From contig OZ243932.1 in NCBI GenBank assembly GCA_965214035.1, positions 1,488,001-1,552,000 of the forward strand: a stretch of DNA of 64,000 nt. Reading direction: 5' to 3'. This DNA comes from JAJDYQ01 sp965214035 (lineage in GTDB: Bacteria > Pseudomonadota > Gammaproteobacteria > JAJDYQ01). Shown here in pieces: positions 33,082-43,800 of this stretch. The stretch's first letter is position 1. The number at the start of each line of letters is the position of its first letter. The notes beneath the pieces are model-generated. The model searched no databases, was not told the DNA's origin, and saw only the letters and a program-made list of their open reading frames with translations. Position numbers and translations under genes: made by a program.

Positions 33082-35178
33082 TCAGTTACGACCCAGCATC
33101 CCGTCAACTATATTTCCAGGCACCTCCGCATATCTGGAAAACTCCATAGTATAGGTAGCACGCCCCTGAGTAGCAGACCGCAAATCCGTTGCATATCCAA
33201 ACATTTCAGCTAACGGCACCTCTGCCCTGATAACAGCCCCCGTAGGAGCATCTTCAGCGCCATGCAAAATGCCGCGCCGGCGATTCAAGTCACCGTTCAC
33301 CGAACCCATATACTCATCCGGTGTAACAACCTCCACACTCACAACCGGTTCCAGCAAGACCGGAGCGGCGTTTAAAACGCCATCCCGAAAAGCCATCGAA
33401 CCCGCAATTTTAAACGCCATCTCACTAGAGTCCACATCGTGATATGAACCGTCATACAGCGTCACCCTGATATCAACTACCGGATAGCCAGCCAACACAC
33501 CGTTTTGTGCCTGCTCTCGAATACCCTTATCTACCGACGGGATATATTCGTGCGGCACTATACCACCCACTACTTCATTGACAAAATCATAACCTTCACC
33601 TTCTGGTAAAGGTTCAATTTTAAGGTGGACATGACCATACTGACCGCGACCACCTGTCTGCCTGACAAACCTACCTTCCTGCCGTACAGCCCTGCGAATG
33701 GTTTCACGGTAGGCCACCTGTGGCTTACCAACATTCGCTTCGACACCAAACTCACGCCTCATGCGATCAATGATGACCTCAAGGTGCAACTCACCCATGC
33801 CTGAAATAATCGTCTGACCAGATTCTTCGTCGGTCTGCATCCTGAAGGAAGGATCCTCCTGTACCAGCTTCGACAAAGCAACACCCATCTTTTCCTGATC
33901 CGCCTTGGTTCGAGGTTCCACCGCCTGAGCAATCACAGGTTCCGGGAACTTCATGCGCTCCAGCGTAATCACTGAGTGGACATCGCATAACGTATCACCC
34001 GTCGTTACATCTTTCAGTCCAACAGCTGCCGCAATATCACCCGCCAATACTTCTTTAATCTCTTCCCGCGAATTGGCATGCATCTGCAGGATGCGACCAA
34101 TCCGTTCTTTTTTATCCTTAATCGGGTTATAAACACTATCCCCGGTTTTCAGCACCCCAGAATATACCCGAAAAAACGTCAATGTTCCTACATAAGAATC
34201 AGAGGCCACCTTGAATGCCAGAGCCGAAAATGGCTCTTTATCATTTGCTCGGCGTTGCGCCTCCGCTTCCTTTCCATTGCCCACGACACCAGTTATAGCC
34301 GGCACATCAGCAGGTGAGGGCATGTATTCCACTACCGCATCAAGCACCGATTGCACACCCTTATTCTTAAAGGCTGAGCCGCAAAACATCGGGCTGATTT
34401 CCGCTTTCAATGTCCGGGCACGTATGCCCCGCTTAATTTCATCCGGGTCGAGCTCACCCTCCTCAAGATACTTCTCCATCAATTCATCGCTGGCCTCGGC
34501 GGCAGCTTCCATCATGTATTCGTGATAAAGTTCCGCATCTTCCTGCAATTCTACCGGAATCACTTCCTCATGGAACTGCATGCCCATGCTTTCCTCTTCC
34601 CAATAAACCGCCCTCATTTTGATCAGATCGATGACCCCCCTGAAACTATCCTCCACACCAATTGGCAGCTGCATAGGCACCGGTGTTCCGCATAACCGGC
34701 TCTTCACCTGTTCAACCACACGCAGAAAATCTGCACCTGCGCGATCCATCTTATTGATAAATCCCATACGCGGCACGCCATAACGGTCCGCCTGACGCCA
34801 AACTGTCTCGGACTGGGGTTCAACACCGCCAACCGCACAAAAAACGGCAATCGCACCGTCCAACACTCTCAAGGAACGCTCGACTTCGATCGTAAAGTCC
34901 ACATGCCCCGGCGTATCAATAATATTGATACGATGCCGGGGAAACTGCTGTTCCATACCCGACCAGAAACAGGTAGTTGCAGCCGAGGTTATTGTTATAC
35001 CTCGCTCCTGCTCCTGCTCCATCCAGTCCATGGTGGCAGCACCGTCATGGACTTCACCTATCTTATGGGAAACGCCCGTATAGTAGAGAATTCGCTCGGT
35101 TGTAGTGGTCTTTCCCGCATCAATATGGGCCATAATGCCCAAGTTGCGGTAACGCTCAATCGGAGTCTTACGCACCAC
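33082..35178 (-). CDS. fusA: Elongation factor G
   Basis: 698 residues (E. coli 704). EF-G drives translocation and, with RRF, ribosome recycling. G1 AHIDAGKTTTTERIL, IIDTPGHVDFTIEVERSLRV and NKMDRAGADF are the GTPase motifs; domain IV ends near GGIVPHEYIPSVDKGI. Codon use is ordinary, in contrast to the neighbouring tufA. str operon, 39 bases after rpsG. Confidence 0.98.
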   Translation of the reverse strand: MVRKTPIERYRNLGIMAHIDAGKTTTTERILYYTGVSHKIGEVHDGAATMDWMEQEQERGITITSAATTCFWSGMEQQFPRHRINIIDTPGHVDFTIEVERSLRVLDGAIAVFCAVGGVEPQSETVWRQADRYGVPRMGFINKMDRAGADFLRVVEQVKSRLCGTPVPMQLPIGVEDSFRGVIDLIKMRAVYWEEESMGMQFHEEVIPVELQEDAELYHEYMMEAAAEASDELMEKYLEEGELDPDEIKRGIRARTLKAEISPMFCGSAFKNKGVQSVLDAVVEYMPSPADVPAITGVVGNGKEAEAQRRANDKEPFSALAFKVASDSYVGTLTFFRVYSGVLKTGDSVYNPIKDKKERIGRILQMHANSREEIKEVLAGDIAAAVGLKDVTTGDTLCDVHSVITLERMKFPEPVIAQAVEPRTKADQEKMGVALSKLVQEDPSFRMQTDEESGQTIISGMGELHLEVIIDRMRREFGVEANVGKPQVAYRETIRRAVRQEGRFVRQTGGRGQYGHVHLKIEPLPEGEGYDFVNEVVGGIVPHEYIPSVDKGIREQAQNGVLAGYPVVDIRVTLYDGSYHDVDSSEMAFKIAGSMAFRDGVLNAAPVLLEPVVSVEVVTPDEYMGSVNGDLNRRRGILHGAEDAPTGAVIRAEVPLAEMFGYATDLRSATQGRATYTMEFSRYAEVPGNIVDGMLGRN

Positions 35179-35217
35179 GACCTTACTCTGAGTTTAATAA
35201 ACAGCAATATAAAAACA

Positions 35218-35691
35218 CTACCAGCGGTAGTGAGCAAAAGCCTTATTCGCCTCCGCCATACGATGGACTTCTTCACGCTTCTTCACGGCAGAGCCACGAT
35301 TTTCAGCAGCATCCTGCAGCTCACCAGCCAAACGCAAAACCATGGATTTCTCGCCGCGCTTACGGGCAGCGTCAGTTACCCAACGCATAGCCAGCGCCAT
35401 CTGGCGCACTGTACGCACCTCAACCGGCACCTGATAGGTCGCACCACCTACACGGCGGGACTTCACTTCCACCATCGGACGCACATTCTCCAAAGCCACT
35501 TCGACAATCTCAAGTGGTTCCCTGCCCTTATTACGTTCACCAATTGCATCCATCGCGCCATACATAATTTTTTCGGCCACAGACTTCTTGCCATCAAGCA
35601 TGATAATGTTAACGAATCTGGCCAGATGCTCACTCCCGTACTTGGGATCCGGAAGAATAGCACGTCTGGGGGCCTGTCCTTTTCTTGACAT
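35218..35691 (-). CDS. rpsG: 30S ribosomal protein S7
   Basis: 157 residues (E. coli 156-179 by strain). MSRKGQAPRRAILPDPKYGS and GGATYQVPVEVR are diagnostic. It nucleates the 30S head; in E. coli it also represses the str operon from the rpsL-rpsG spacer. Here that spacer is about 400 bases instead of about 100 because of a tnpB relic, so the classic S7 site may be displaced or lost. Confidence 0.98.
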   Translation of the reverse strand: MSRKGQAPRRAILPDPKYGSEHLARFVNIIMLDGKKSVAEKIMYGAMDAIGERNKGREPLEIVEVALENVRPMVEVKSRRVGGATYQVPVEVRTVRQMALAMRWVTDAARKRGEKSMVLRLAGELQDAAENRGSAVKKREEVHRMAEANKAFAHYRW

Positions 35692-35703
35692 TTGCGTCGT
35701 ACC

Positions 35704-35964
35704 TTATTGCGTTAACTTAGGGAACCACATACTTGACGACGAAGAGCCAGCATCTATTTCATGCTTCACAGGCCGCCTTATCTCGGCACCATCTCCACGT
35801 ACAGCCGCCTCACTCCCGAAGGCCAAAACATTGAATGCGGCATTTCTGTCCGCATTGTCCCGATGATCGCAGACCTGACATACAAAATCAGCTTGTATCT
35901 TTCTACTGTCCTTATCCGCAGCATTCGGATGCAGGCGATAACGGATTGTTTGGTAGTGCTCCAT
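35704..35964 (-). pseudogene. Internally deleted tnpB (IS200/IS605-type) relic, still an 86-codon frame
   Basis: The frame starts MEHYQTIRYRLHPNAAD, like the N-terminus of TnpB/OrfB proteins. After about 20 residues it jumps to the TnpB C-terminus: FVCQVCDHRDNADRNAAFNV, which holds the second CxxC of the zinc ribbon and the last RuvC aspartate (NAD), then a short tail. Roughly 300 residues, including the first two RuvC acidic residues and the first CxxC, are missing, yet the frame is intact. No ribosome binding site precedes it. It lies between rpsL and rpsG, same strand, so it is transcribed with the str operon. A homologous tail fragment occurs at 52647. Nuclease activity is not expected. 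Confidence 0.75.
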
Positions 35965-35994
35965 AAGCCATTAATAGCATATTTTGTCTTTCGG

Positions 35995-36019
35995 AGTTAA
36001 GGATATATTTCCCTTAACT
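35995..36019. repeat. Inverted repeat beside the tnpB relic
   Basis: Arms agttaagg and ccttaact (8 bp, perfect) enclose a 9-base loop, 31 bases upstream of the relic start. It could be the subterminal hairpin of the IS200/IS605 left end, or a weak processing site in the str transcript. Confidence 0.45.
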
Positions 36020-36093
36020 TACATGTCCCGCGTTTGTTCAAAAAAACAGGTGTCAACCAACCTCTGAGCCATCTATTCTTTGCCACTATCGCC

Positions 36094-36468
36094 CTAGTTC
36101 TTGGGACGCTTGGCACCATATTTGGAACGACCCTGACGCCGGGACTCGACACCGGAAGTATCCAGGCTGCCACGGACAGTATGGTAGCGAACGCCCGGCA
36201 AGTCTTTCACTCGACCGCCACGAATCAAGACCACAGAGTGCTCCTGCAAATTATGCCCCTCACCACCGATATACGAGGTCACTTCGTGACCGTTGGTCAG
36301 ACGCACACGTGCAACTTTGCGCAGAGCCGAGTTCGGTTTCTTCGGCGTAGTCGTATAAACGCGCGTACATACGCCACGCCTCTGCGGGCATGCATCTAAT
36401 GCAGGAACATTGCTCTTCTCCTGCTTTTTCGCACGAGGCTTACGAACTAACTGATTGATTGTGGACAT
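36094..36468 (-). CDS. rpsL: 30S ribosomal protein S12
   Basis: 124 residues (E. coli 124). TTTPKKPNSALRKVARVRL and GGRVKDLPGVRYHTVRG carry wild-type lysines at the positions linked to streptomycin resistance. It monitors decoding at the A site. First gene of the str operon, 68 bases downstream of a near-consensus promoter. Confidence 0.98.
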   Translation of the reverse strand: MSTINQLVRKPRAKKQEKSNVPALDACPQRRGVCTRVYTTTPKKPNSALRKVARVRLTNGHEVTSYIGGEGHNLQEHSVVLIRGGRVKDLPGVRYHTVRGSLDTSGVESRRQGRSKYGAKRPKN

Positions 36469-36535
36469 AAAATTACTAACCTGAAAACCTCAACCAAAGC
36501 AGGCCGCTGTAAGGTCAGCCCACAAGGGAGGCGTG

Positions 36536-36564
36536 ATTCTACGCACATGCTACCCAACTGTCAA
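36536..36564 (-). promoter_or_regulatory. str operon promoter
   Basis: On the minus strand TTGACA (36559-36564), 17 bases, TAGAAT (36536-36541), upstream of rpsL. A perfect -35 and 5/6 -10. The interval 36565-36662 after rpoC holds no strong terminator hairpin. Confidence 0.75.
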
Positions 36565-36662
36565 CACAGAATGCATTTTTGTCCAAAAAATTTAATAAAA
36601 TCATCACATACTCCTGACAATTTACTTTCATATGCAGTATCTTTAGAAAAATTGACGGTGGC

Positions 36663-39600
36663 TTAACCGGCATCAACGGCTTCTTTCGATTCCCCCGCCG
36701 CATCATCAACCTCAGCTATCAATGCGGCAGTGCTCTCAGCTTCTTTCTCTGCATTCTGAGCTGCACGGCGCTCACGGCGTTCGTTATGGAATGCCATGCC
36801 GGTCCCAGCAGGAATCAGACGCCCAACAATCACATTCTCTTTCAGCCCGTGCAGGCCGTCACGCAGACCCCGCACCGAGGCCTCGGTCAATACACGGGTA
36901 GTCTCCTGAAAGGAGGCCGCAGAAATAAATGACTCTGTCGCCAATGATGCCTTAGTAAGGCCTAGCAAAATACGCTCATAGGTCGCCGGGCGCTTATCCT
37001 CTTCGAGGGATTCATTCACCTCCAGAATGCGGGAGTGCTCTACTTGCTCACCATGCAGAAAACCGCTGTCACCGGGATCTACAATCTCTGCCTTGCGCAA
37101 CATCTGGCGCGTAACAACCTCAATATGCTTGTCATTTATACCCACACCCTGCAAACGATAGACATCCTGAACCTCTTTCACAATGTAAGCAGCCAGATCG
37201 GGCACGCCTTTCAAGCGGAGTATATCATGCGGACTGTATTCTCCCTCAACAACAACCTCGCCCCTCTCGATATGTTCACCCTCAAACACAGATACACGGC
37301 GCCATTTTGGGATCAGCTCCTCGGTGGTTTCGCCATTGGCATCGGTAATCACCAGACGCCGCTTGCCTTTGGTTTCCTTACCAAAACCAACGGTACCGGT
37401 CGCCGCAGCAAGAACAGCGGACTCTTTTGGCTTGCGCGCTTCAAACAAATCAACAACACGCGGCAGACCACCGGTAATATCACGAGTCTTGGAGTACTCC
37501 TGAGGAATACGAGCCAATACATCTCCCACTTCCACTTTAGAACCATCTTGTAGATCAACAATCGCGTCAGTAGGCAGATGATACTGCGCTGGAATACCAG
37601 TACCTGCAAAATTCAGGTCATTACCCTCAGAATCAACCAGCTTCACCGTAGGACGCATGTCCTTAAAGGCAGTACTACGTTGTCTTGGATCAACCACGAC
37701 CATACTGGAGCGACCGGTTACGGCATCGGTCTCACTCTTCACCGTGGTACCCTCCACAAAATCAATAAACTTGATAATGCCGGCGACTTCAGTTACGACC
37801 GGCCGGGTATGCGGGTCCCAGGTCGCCAGTTCCTGACCAGCCTGAACGACATCACCATCGACAATAGTCAATTCCGCACCATAGGGTACTTTGTATCGCT
37901 CACGGTCACGACCATGTTCATCCATCACCGACAACTCACCTGAATGAGACACTGCCACATGACATCCTGTACTGGCCTGTTGCACCAGCTTGATATTATG
38001 CAGATGAACGACCCCGGATGACTTGATTTCGATACTGTTCACGGACGCTGCACGCGAGACCGCACCGCCAATATGGAAGGTACGCATGGTCAACTGAGTG
38101 CCTGGTTCACCAATGGATTGGGCGGCAATTACCCCTACTGACTCACCCACATTAATCAGATGACCACGGGCAAGATCGCGACCATAACACTTTGCACACA
38201 CGCCATAGCGGGTTTCACAAGTAATCGGGGAACGTACGAGCACCTCATCCACACTGTTTTTCTCCAGTGTATCAACCCGGTTTTCATCCAGCAGCGTACC
38301 GGCCTCAACCAAAACCTCATTAGTACCCGGTCTGGACACATCACGTGCCACAACACGCCCCAATACCCGGTCACGTAGTGGCTCAACAACATCACCACCT
38401 TCAATAATTGGCGTCATCACCAGCCCCTCATTCGTACCGCAATCATCGGTCACAACCACCATATCCTGCGCTACATCGACCAGACGTCGAGTCAGATAGC
38501 CTGAATTCGCGGTCTTCAGCGCCGTATCAGCGAGGCCCTTACGGGCTCCATGAGTCGATATAAAGTACTGCAACACATCCAGGCCCTCACGGAAGTTAGC
38601 TGTAATCGGGGTCTCAATAATTGAACCATCCGGCTTGGCCATTAGCCCGCGCATACCAGCCAATTGGCGAATCTGGGCAGCAGAACCACGGGCACCTGAG
38701 TCAGCCATAATGAAGATAGAGTTAAGAGAGTCCTGTTCGACCATACGACCCTCAGCATCTTTTATACTTTCCTTGCCGATACCCTGCATCATGGATTTAG
38801 CAACCTGATCGGAGGTATGCGACCAGATATCGACCACTTTGTTATAGCGCTCACCATTAGTCACCAGACCATTGGCATATTGGTCCTGAATTTCCTTAAC
38901 CTCTTTTTCCGCATCTGCCAGGATACCTGCCTTTTCATCAGGGATAATCAGATCCTCAACACCAATGGTAATGCCGGCCCTGGTGGCATAATGAAAACCT
39001 GTGTACATCAATTTATCCGCGAATACCACAGTATCTTTAAGCCCCAGACGGCGGTAACATTGATTAATCAGACTGGAAATCGTTTTCTTGTTCAATGTGC
39101 GGTTGAATAATTCAAAAGGCAGACCCATCGGTTGTATTTCAGTCAGCAATGACCTGCCAACGGTAGTGTCAACAATATGCGTCTTATGCTCAATTTCACC
39201 TTCGGCATCCGCTTCCGAGTCCTCAATACGCACCTTGATAAGAGCCTGCAGCTCCACTACTTTATTTTCATAGGCACGATGAACCTCGGCCATGCTCGAG
39301 AAAATCATACCTTCTCCTCTGGCATTAATGCGCTCGCGTGTCATAAAATACAGGCCAAGCACTACATCCTGAGAAGGGACAATAATCGGTTCGCCATTGG
39401 CTGGCGACAAAATATTATTGGATGACATCATCAGAGCACGCGCTTCAAGCTGGGCTTCAATTGACAGCGGCACATGTACTGCCATCTGATCGCCATCAAA
39501 GTCTGCGTTAAATGCTGTACATACCAATGGATGTAACCGTATGGCCTTACCCTCAACCAACACAGGCTCAAATGCCTGAATACCGAGGCGGTGCAATGTT

Positions 39601-40880
39601 GGTGCTCGATTCAGCATAATGGGGTGCTCGCGAATGACCTCTTCAAGGATATCCCAGACCTCGGAACCTTCCTTTTCCACCAACTTCTTGGCCGCCTTGA
39701 TAGTTGTAGCCAAACCACGACGTTGCAACTTGGAAAAGATGAATGGCTTGAACAACTCCAGCGCCATTTTCTTGGGCAAGCCACACTGGTGCAGTCTTAA
39801 TGTGGGACCCACCACAATCACCGAGCGACCGGAATAATCAACACGCTTACCCAACAGATTCTGGCGAAAGCGCCCCTGCTTGCCCTTAATCATGTCGGCC
39901 AGTGATTTCAGTTGGCGCTTATTGGTACCGGTAATAGCGCGACCACGGCGCCCATTATCCATCAAAGCGTCAACGGACTCCTGCAACATTCGTTTCTCAT
40001 TACGAACAATAATATCGGGGGCGCTCAAATCGAGAAGGCGCTTCAAACGATTGTTGCGGTTAATCACGCGACGGTACAAATCATTCAGATCCGATGTCGC
40101 AAAGCGACCCCCATCAAGTGGGACCAGTGGTCTCAGGTCGGGCGGCAGCACAGGCAATACGGTCATTACCATCCATTCCGGCTTATTTCCGGATTGCAGA
40201 AAAGACTCAGCCAGCTTCAAGCGCTTGCGCAAACGCTTTAATTTGGTTTCAGACCGGGTGGCATCGATTTCCTCGCGCAATATTTCAATCAACTCTTTCA
40301 GATCAATTGACTTCAGCATCTCATAAACTGCCTCCGCCCCCATCCGGGCTTCAAACTCATCACCATATTCCTCAACAGCCTGTAAATAGGTCTCGTCATT
40401 CAATAGCTGACCGCGTTCCAATTCGGTCATGCCGGGTTCAATCACAACAAATGCCTCGAAATACAGCACACGCTCGATTTCACGCAGCGTCATATCAAGC
40501 AGCAACCCAATCCGCGAAGGCAATGACTTCAAAAACCAGATATGGGCGGCGGGGCTTGCCAACTCGATATGACCCATGCGTTCGCGGCGGGACTTCGACA
40601 GAGTAACTTCCACACCACACTTTTCACAGACCACACCTCGATGCCTGAGGCGCTTATACTTACCGCATAAACACTCATAGTCTTTTACCGGACCAAAAAT
40701 TTTGGCGCAGAATAAACCATCACGCTCAGGCTTGAAGGTTCGATAGTTAATAGTTTCCGGCTTACGCACCTCACCATACGACCAGGAGCGAATCATTTCA
40801 GGTGATGCCAATCCGATACGAATGGCATCAAAATCATCATCCGGGGCCTGTATTTTCAGAAAATTTAATAAGTCTTTCAT
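36663..40880 (-). CDS. rpoC: RNA polymerase subunit beta-prime
   Basis: 1405 residues from MKDLLNFLKIQAPDDDFD (E. coli 1407). The start at 40880 has GGAAGGTGA upstream; a 12-codon extension is not supported. The N-terminal zinc ribbon CLCGKYK...CEKCGVEV, the catalytic NADFDGDQMAVHVP, the trigger-loop region and the second zinc site (CETRYGVCAKCYG) are intact. The C-terminus adds an alanine- and glutamate-rich tail. 13 bases after rpoB. Confidence 0.98.
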   Translation of the reverse strand: MKDLLNFLKIQAPDDDFDAIRIGLASPEMIRSWSYGEVRKPETINYRTFKPERDGLFCAKIFGPVKDYECLCGKYKRLRHRGVVCEKCGVEVTLSKSRRERMGHIELASPAAHIWFLKSLPSRIGLLLDMTLREIERVLYFEAFVVIEPGMTELERGQLLNDETYLQAVEEYGDEFEARMGAEAVYEMLKSIDLKELIEILREEIDATRSETKLKRLRKRLKLAESFLQSGNKPEWMVMTVLPVLPPDLRPLVPLDGGRFATSDLNDLYRRVINRNNRLKRLLDLSAPDIIVRNEKRMLQESVDALMDNGRRGRAITGTNKRQLKSLADMIKGKQGRFRQNLLGKRVDYSGRSVIVVGPTLRLHQCGLPKKMALELFKPFIFSKLQRRGLATTIKAAKKLVEKEGSEVWDILEEVIREHPIMLNRAPTLHRLGIQAFEPVLVEGKAIRLHPLVCTAFNADFDGDQMAVHVPLSIEAQLEARALMMSSNNILSPANGEPIIVPSQDVVLGLYFMTRERINARGEGMIFSSMAEVHRAYENKVVELQALIKVRIEDSEADAEGEIEHKTHIVDTTVGRSLLTEIQPMGLPFELFNRTLNKKTISSLINQCYRRLGLKDTVVFADKLMYTGFHYATRAGITIGVEDLIIPDEKAGILADAEKEVKEIQDQYANGLVTNGERYNKVVDIWSHTSDQVAKSMMQGIGKESIKDAEGRMVEQDSLNSIFIMADSGARGSAAQIRQLAGMRGLMAKPDGSIIETPITANFREGLDVLQYFISTHGARKGLADTALKTANSGYLTRRLVDVAQDMVVVTDDCGTNEGLVMTPIIEGGDVVEPLRDRVLGRVVARDVSRPGTNEVLVEAGTLLDENRVDTLEKNSVDEVLVRSPITCETRYGVCAKCYGRDLARGHLINVGESVGVIAAQSIGEPGTQLTMRTFHIGGAVSRAASVNSIEIKSSGVVHLHNIKLVQQASTGCHVAVSHSGELSVMDEHGRDRERYKVPYGAELTIVDGDVVQAGQELATWDPHTRPVVTEVAGIIKFIDFVEGTTVKSETDAVTGRSSMVVVDPRQRSTAFKDMRPTVKLVDSEGNDLNFAGTGIPAQYHLPTDAIVDLQDGSKVEVGDVLARIPQEYSKTRDITGGLPRVVDLFEARKPKESAVLAAATGTVGFGKETKGKRRLVITDANGETTEELIPKWRRVSVFEGEHIERGEVVVEGEYSPHDILRLKGVPDLAAYIVKEVQDVYRLQGVGINDKHIEVVTRQMLRKAEIVDPGDSGFLHGEQVEHSRILEVNESLEEDKRPATYERILLGLTKASLATESFISAASFQETTRVLTEASVRGLRDGLHGLKENVIVGRLIPAGTGMAFHNERRERRAAQNAEKEAESTAALIAEVDDAAGESKEAVDAG

Positions 40881-40893
40881 AGTCACCTTCCCC

Positions 40894-43800
40894 CTATTCG
40901 TCGTGTTCCATCTCAACGTTCATACCAAGTGAACGGAGCTCTTTCAGCAATACATTAAACGATTCCGGCATACCAGCCTCAATGCAATGGTTGCCGTCAA
41001 CAATATTTTTATACATGCGATTACGACCATTCACATCGTCAGATTTAACCGTCAGCATTTCCTGCAAGGTATAAGCTGCACCATAAGCCTCCAGCGCCCA
41101 GACTTCCATCTCTCCAAATCGCTGACCACCAAACTGTGCCTTGCCACCAAGCGGCTGCTGAGTAACCAAACTGTACGGGCCGGTGGAACGAGCATGCATC
41201 TTGTCATCGACCAGATGGTTCAGCTTGAGCATATACATATATCCAACGGTCACCTCACGATCAAATGGTTCGCCAGTACGCCCATCATACAACTTACTCT
41301 TACCCGAACGATCATACCCGGCCAAATCAAACATCCTACCGACTTCTTCTTCGCTAACCCCGTCAAATACTGGCGTCGCAACGGGCACACCATCGCGAAG
41401 GTTATCAGCCAGATCAATAACCTCACGGTCAGCAAATGAATCCAGCGCTTCAGTCTGGCCACCAGTAGTGTTATAAACTTTTTCAAGAAATTCCCGCACC
41501 TCTCCGGCCTTGGCCTGCCTGTCCAACATCTCACCAATGCGCAGACCGACTCCACGAGCAGCCCAGCCCAAATGGGTTTCAAGCACCTGACCCACATTCA
41601 TTCGAGAAGGTACACCCAATGGATTCAAAACCACATCAACCGTAGAACCATCCTCCAAATATGGCATATCCTCCTCTGGTACAATCATGGAAATAACACC
41701 TTTATTACCATGGCGTCCCGCCATCTTGTCGCCTGGTTGAATGCGACGCTTGACAGCCATATAAACCTTGATCATCTTTAGGACACCTGGTGCCAGATCA
41801 TCACCCGAAGTAATCTTGTGGCGCTTTTCTTCGTAGCGTTCATCGAAATACTTGTGCAGAGTTTTTAGTTGCTCCGACATCACCTCGGAACGGCGATTGG
41901 CATCTTCGTCCCCAAGGCTAATTTCAAACCACTTGTCACGGGAAATCTCGGCCAGCATATCACCGGTAATCTCTGCACCTGCCTGAATACCTTTAGGTCC
42001 TGAGTCTGCCACCTTGCCCAGCAGCAGCTTTTCCATGCGCTGATAAATATCTTCCTCCAGGATTCTCTGCTGGTCGTTAAGATCTTTACGAACCTGATCC
42101 AGTGCAGACTGTTCAATCTCCAAAGCGCGGCTGTCCTTATCGATCCCATCCCGGGTAAATACCTGCACATCAATGATCACACCATCCATTCCCGGAGGCA
42201 CCCGAAGTGATGAGTCTTTCACATCAGATGCCTTCTCACCAAAGATGGCACGAAGCAGTTTTTCTTCCGGAGTAAGCTGGGTTTCACCTTTGGGTGTCAC
42301 CTTGCCCACCAGAATATCGCCCGGCTTTACCTCGGCACCGATATAAACCACGCCGGCCTCATCCAATTTGGATAACGCACCCTCACCGACATTCGGAATA
42401 TCGGCAGTGACTTCCTCAGAACCGAGCTTGGTATCACGAGCAACGCAGGTCATCTCCTCAATATGGATAGTGGTAAAACGATCCTCACACACCAGCTTTT
42501 CGGAAATCAAAACAGAATCTTCGAAGTTATAGCCGTTCCAAGGCATGAAAGCGACCATCATGTTCTGCCCCAGTGCCAGCTCACCCAAATCGGTTGATGG
42601 ACCATCGGCCAACACATCACCACGACTAATCTTGTCGCCCGGACGTACCAGCGGACGCTGATTAATGCAGGTATTCTGATTTGATCGCGTGTATTTTCTC
42701 AGATTATAAATGTCAACACCGGATTCGCCTGCAACGGTTTCAGAATCTTTTGCCCGCACCACAATGCGACCCGCATCCACGGAGTCTATCGCCCCACCGC
42801 GTCTGGCAATCACCGCTACTCCCGAATCGGAGGCCACCGTGCGTTCCATACCAGTTCCGACCAAAGGTTTGTCTGCCCGCAGTATCGGAACGGCCTGACG
42901 CTGCATGTTTGCCCCCATCAATGCGCGGTTCGCATCGTCATGCTCGAGAAATGGGATGAGCGATGCAGCCACCGATACAATCTGGCGCGGCGACACATCC
43001 ATATACTGAATCTGGTCTGCGCTGGACATAGTAAATTCATTACGATGGCGCGACGAGATCAGGTCGCCACACAACCTGCCATCCTCATCAATATCTGTAT
43101 TGGCCTGAGCAATAACATACTCACCTTCTTCTATTGCCGACAAATAGCAGACCTCATCCGTAACCATACCATCCTTAACAACGCGATACGGAGATACAAG
43201 AAAGCCATACTCATTTGTTTTAGCGTAAACCGCCAGAGAATTAATCAGACCGATGTTCGGACCTTCGGGTGTTTCAATAGGGCATAAACGACCATAGTGA
43301 GTAGGATGCACATCACGCACCTCAAAACCGGCGCGTTCACGGGTCAAGCCACCCGGCCCAAGGGCCGAAACCCGACGTTTATGGGTAATCTCGGAAAGTG
43401 GATTATTCTGGTCCATGAACTGAGATAGCTGAGAAGAACCAAAAAACTCCTTGACTGCCGCGACGACAGGCTTGGCATTAATCAGATCCTGGGGCATCAA
43501 ACCCTCAGACTCAGCCAGCGCCAGTCGCTCCTTGACGGCACGCTCAATGCGAATCAAGCCCACGCGAAAAGTATTCTCCGCCATTTCGCCAACACTACGG
43601 ATACGGCGATTACCCAGATGATCAATATCATCGACTGAGCCTTTACCGTTACGGATATCAATTAATGCCTTTAGCACATCGACAATATCATCATTCGATA
43701 ACGTACCCGAACCGGTTATTTTTTCCCGCCCCATACGGCGGTTAAACTTCATGCGCCCCACTGCCGAAAGATCATATCGATCCGATGAAAAGAACAGATT

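Noticed and set aside
33007..33213. Possible small gene between fusA and tufA
   Set aside because: Plus-strand shadow partly inside fusA; the 118-base gap itself shows no start with a ribosome binding site.
35588..35866. 92-codon plus-strand frame over rpsG and the tnpB relic
   Set aside because: Antisense shadow; the minus strand carries the recognisable sequence.
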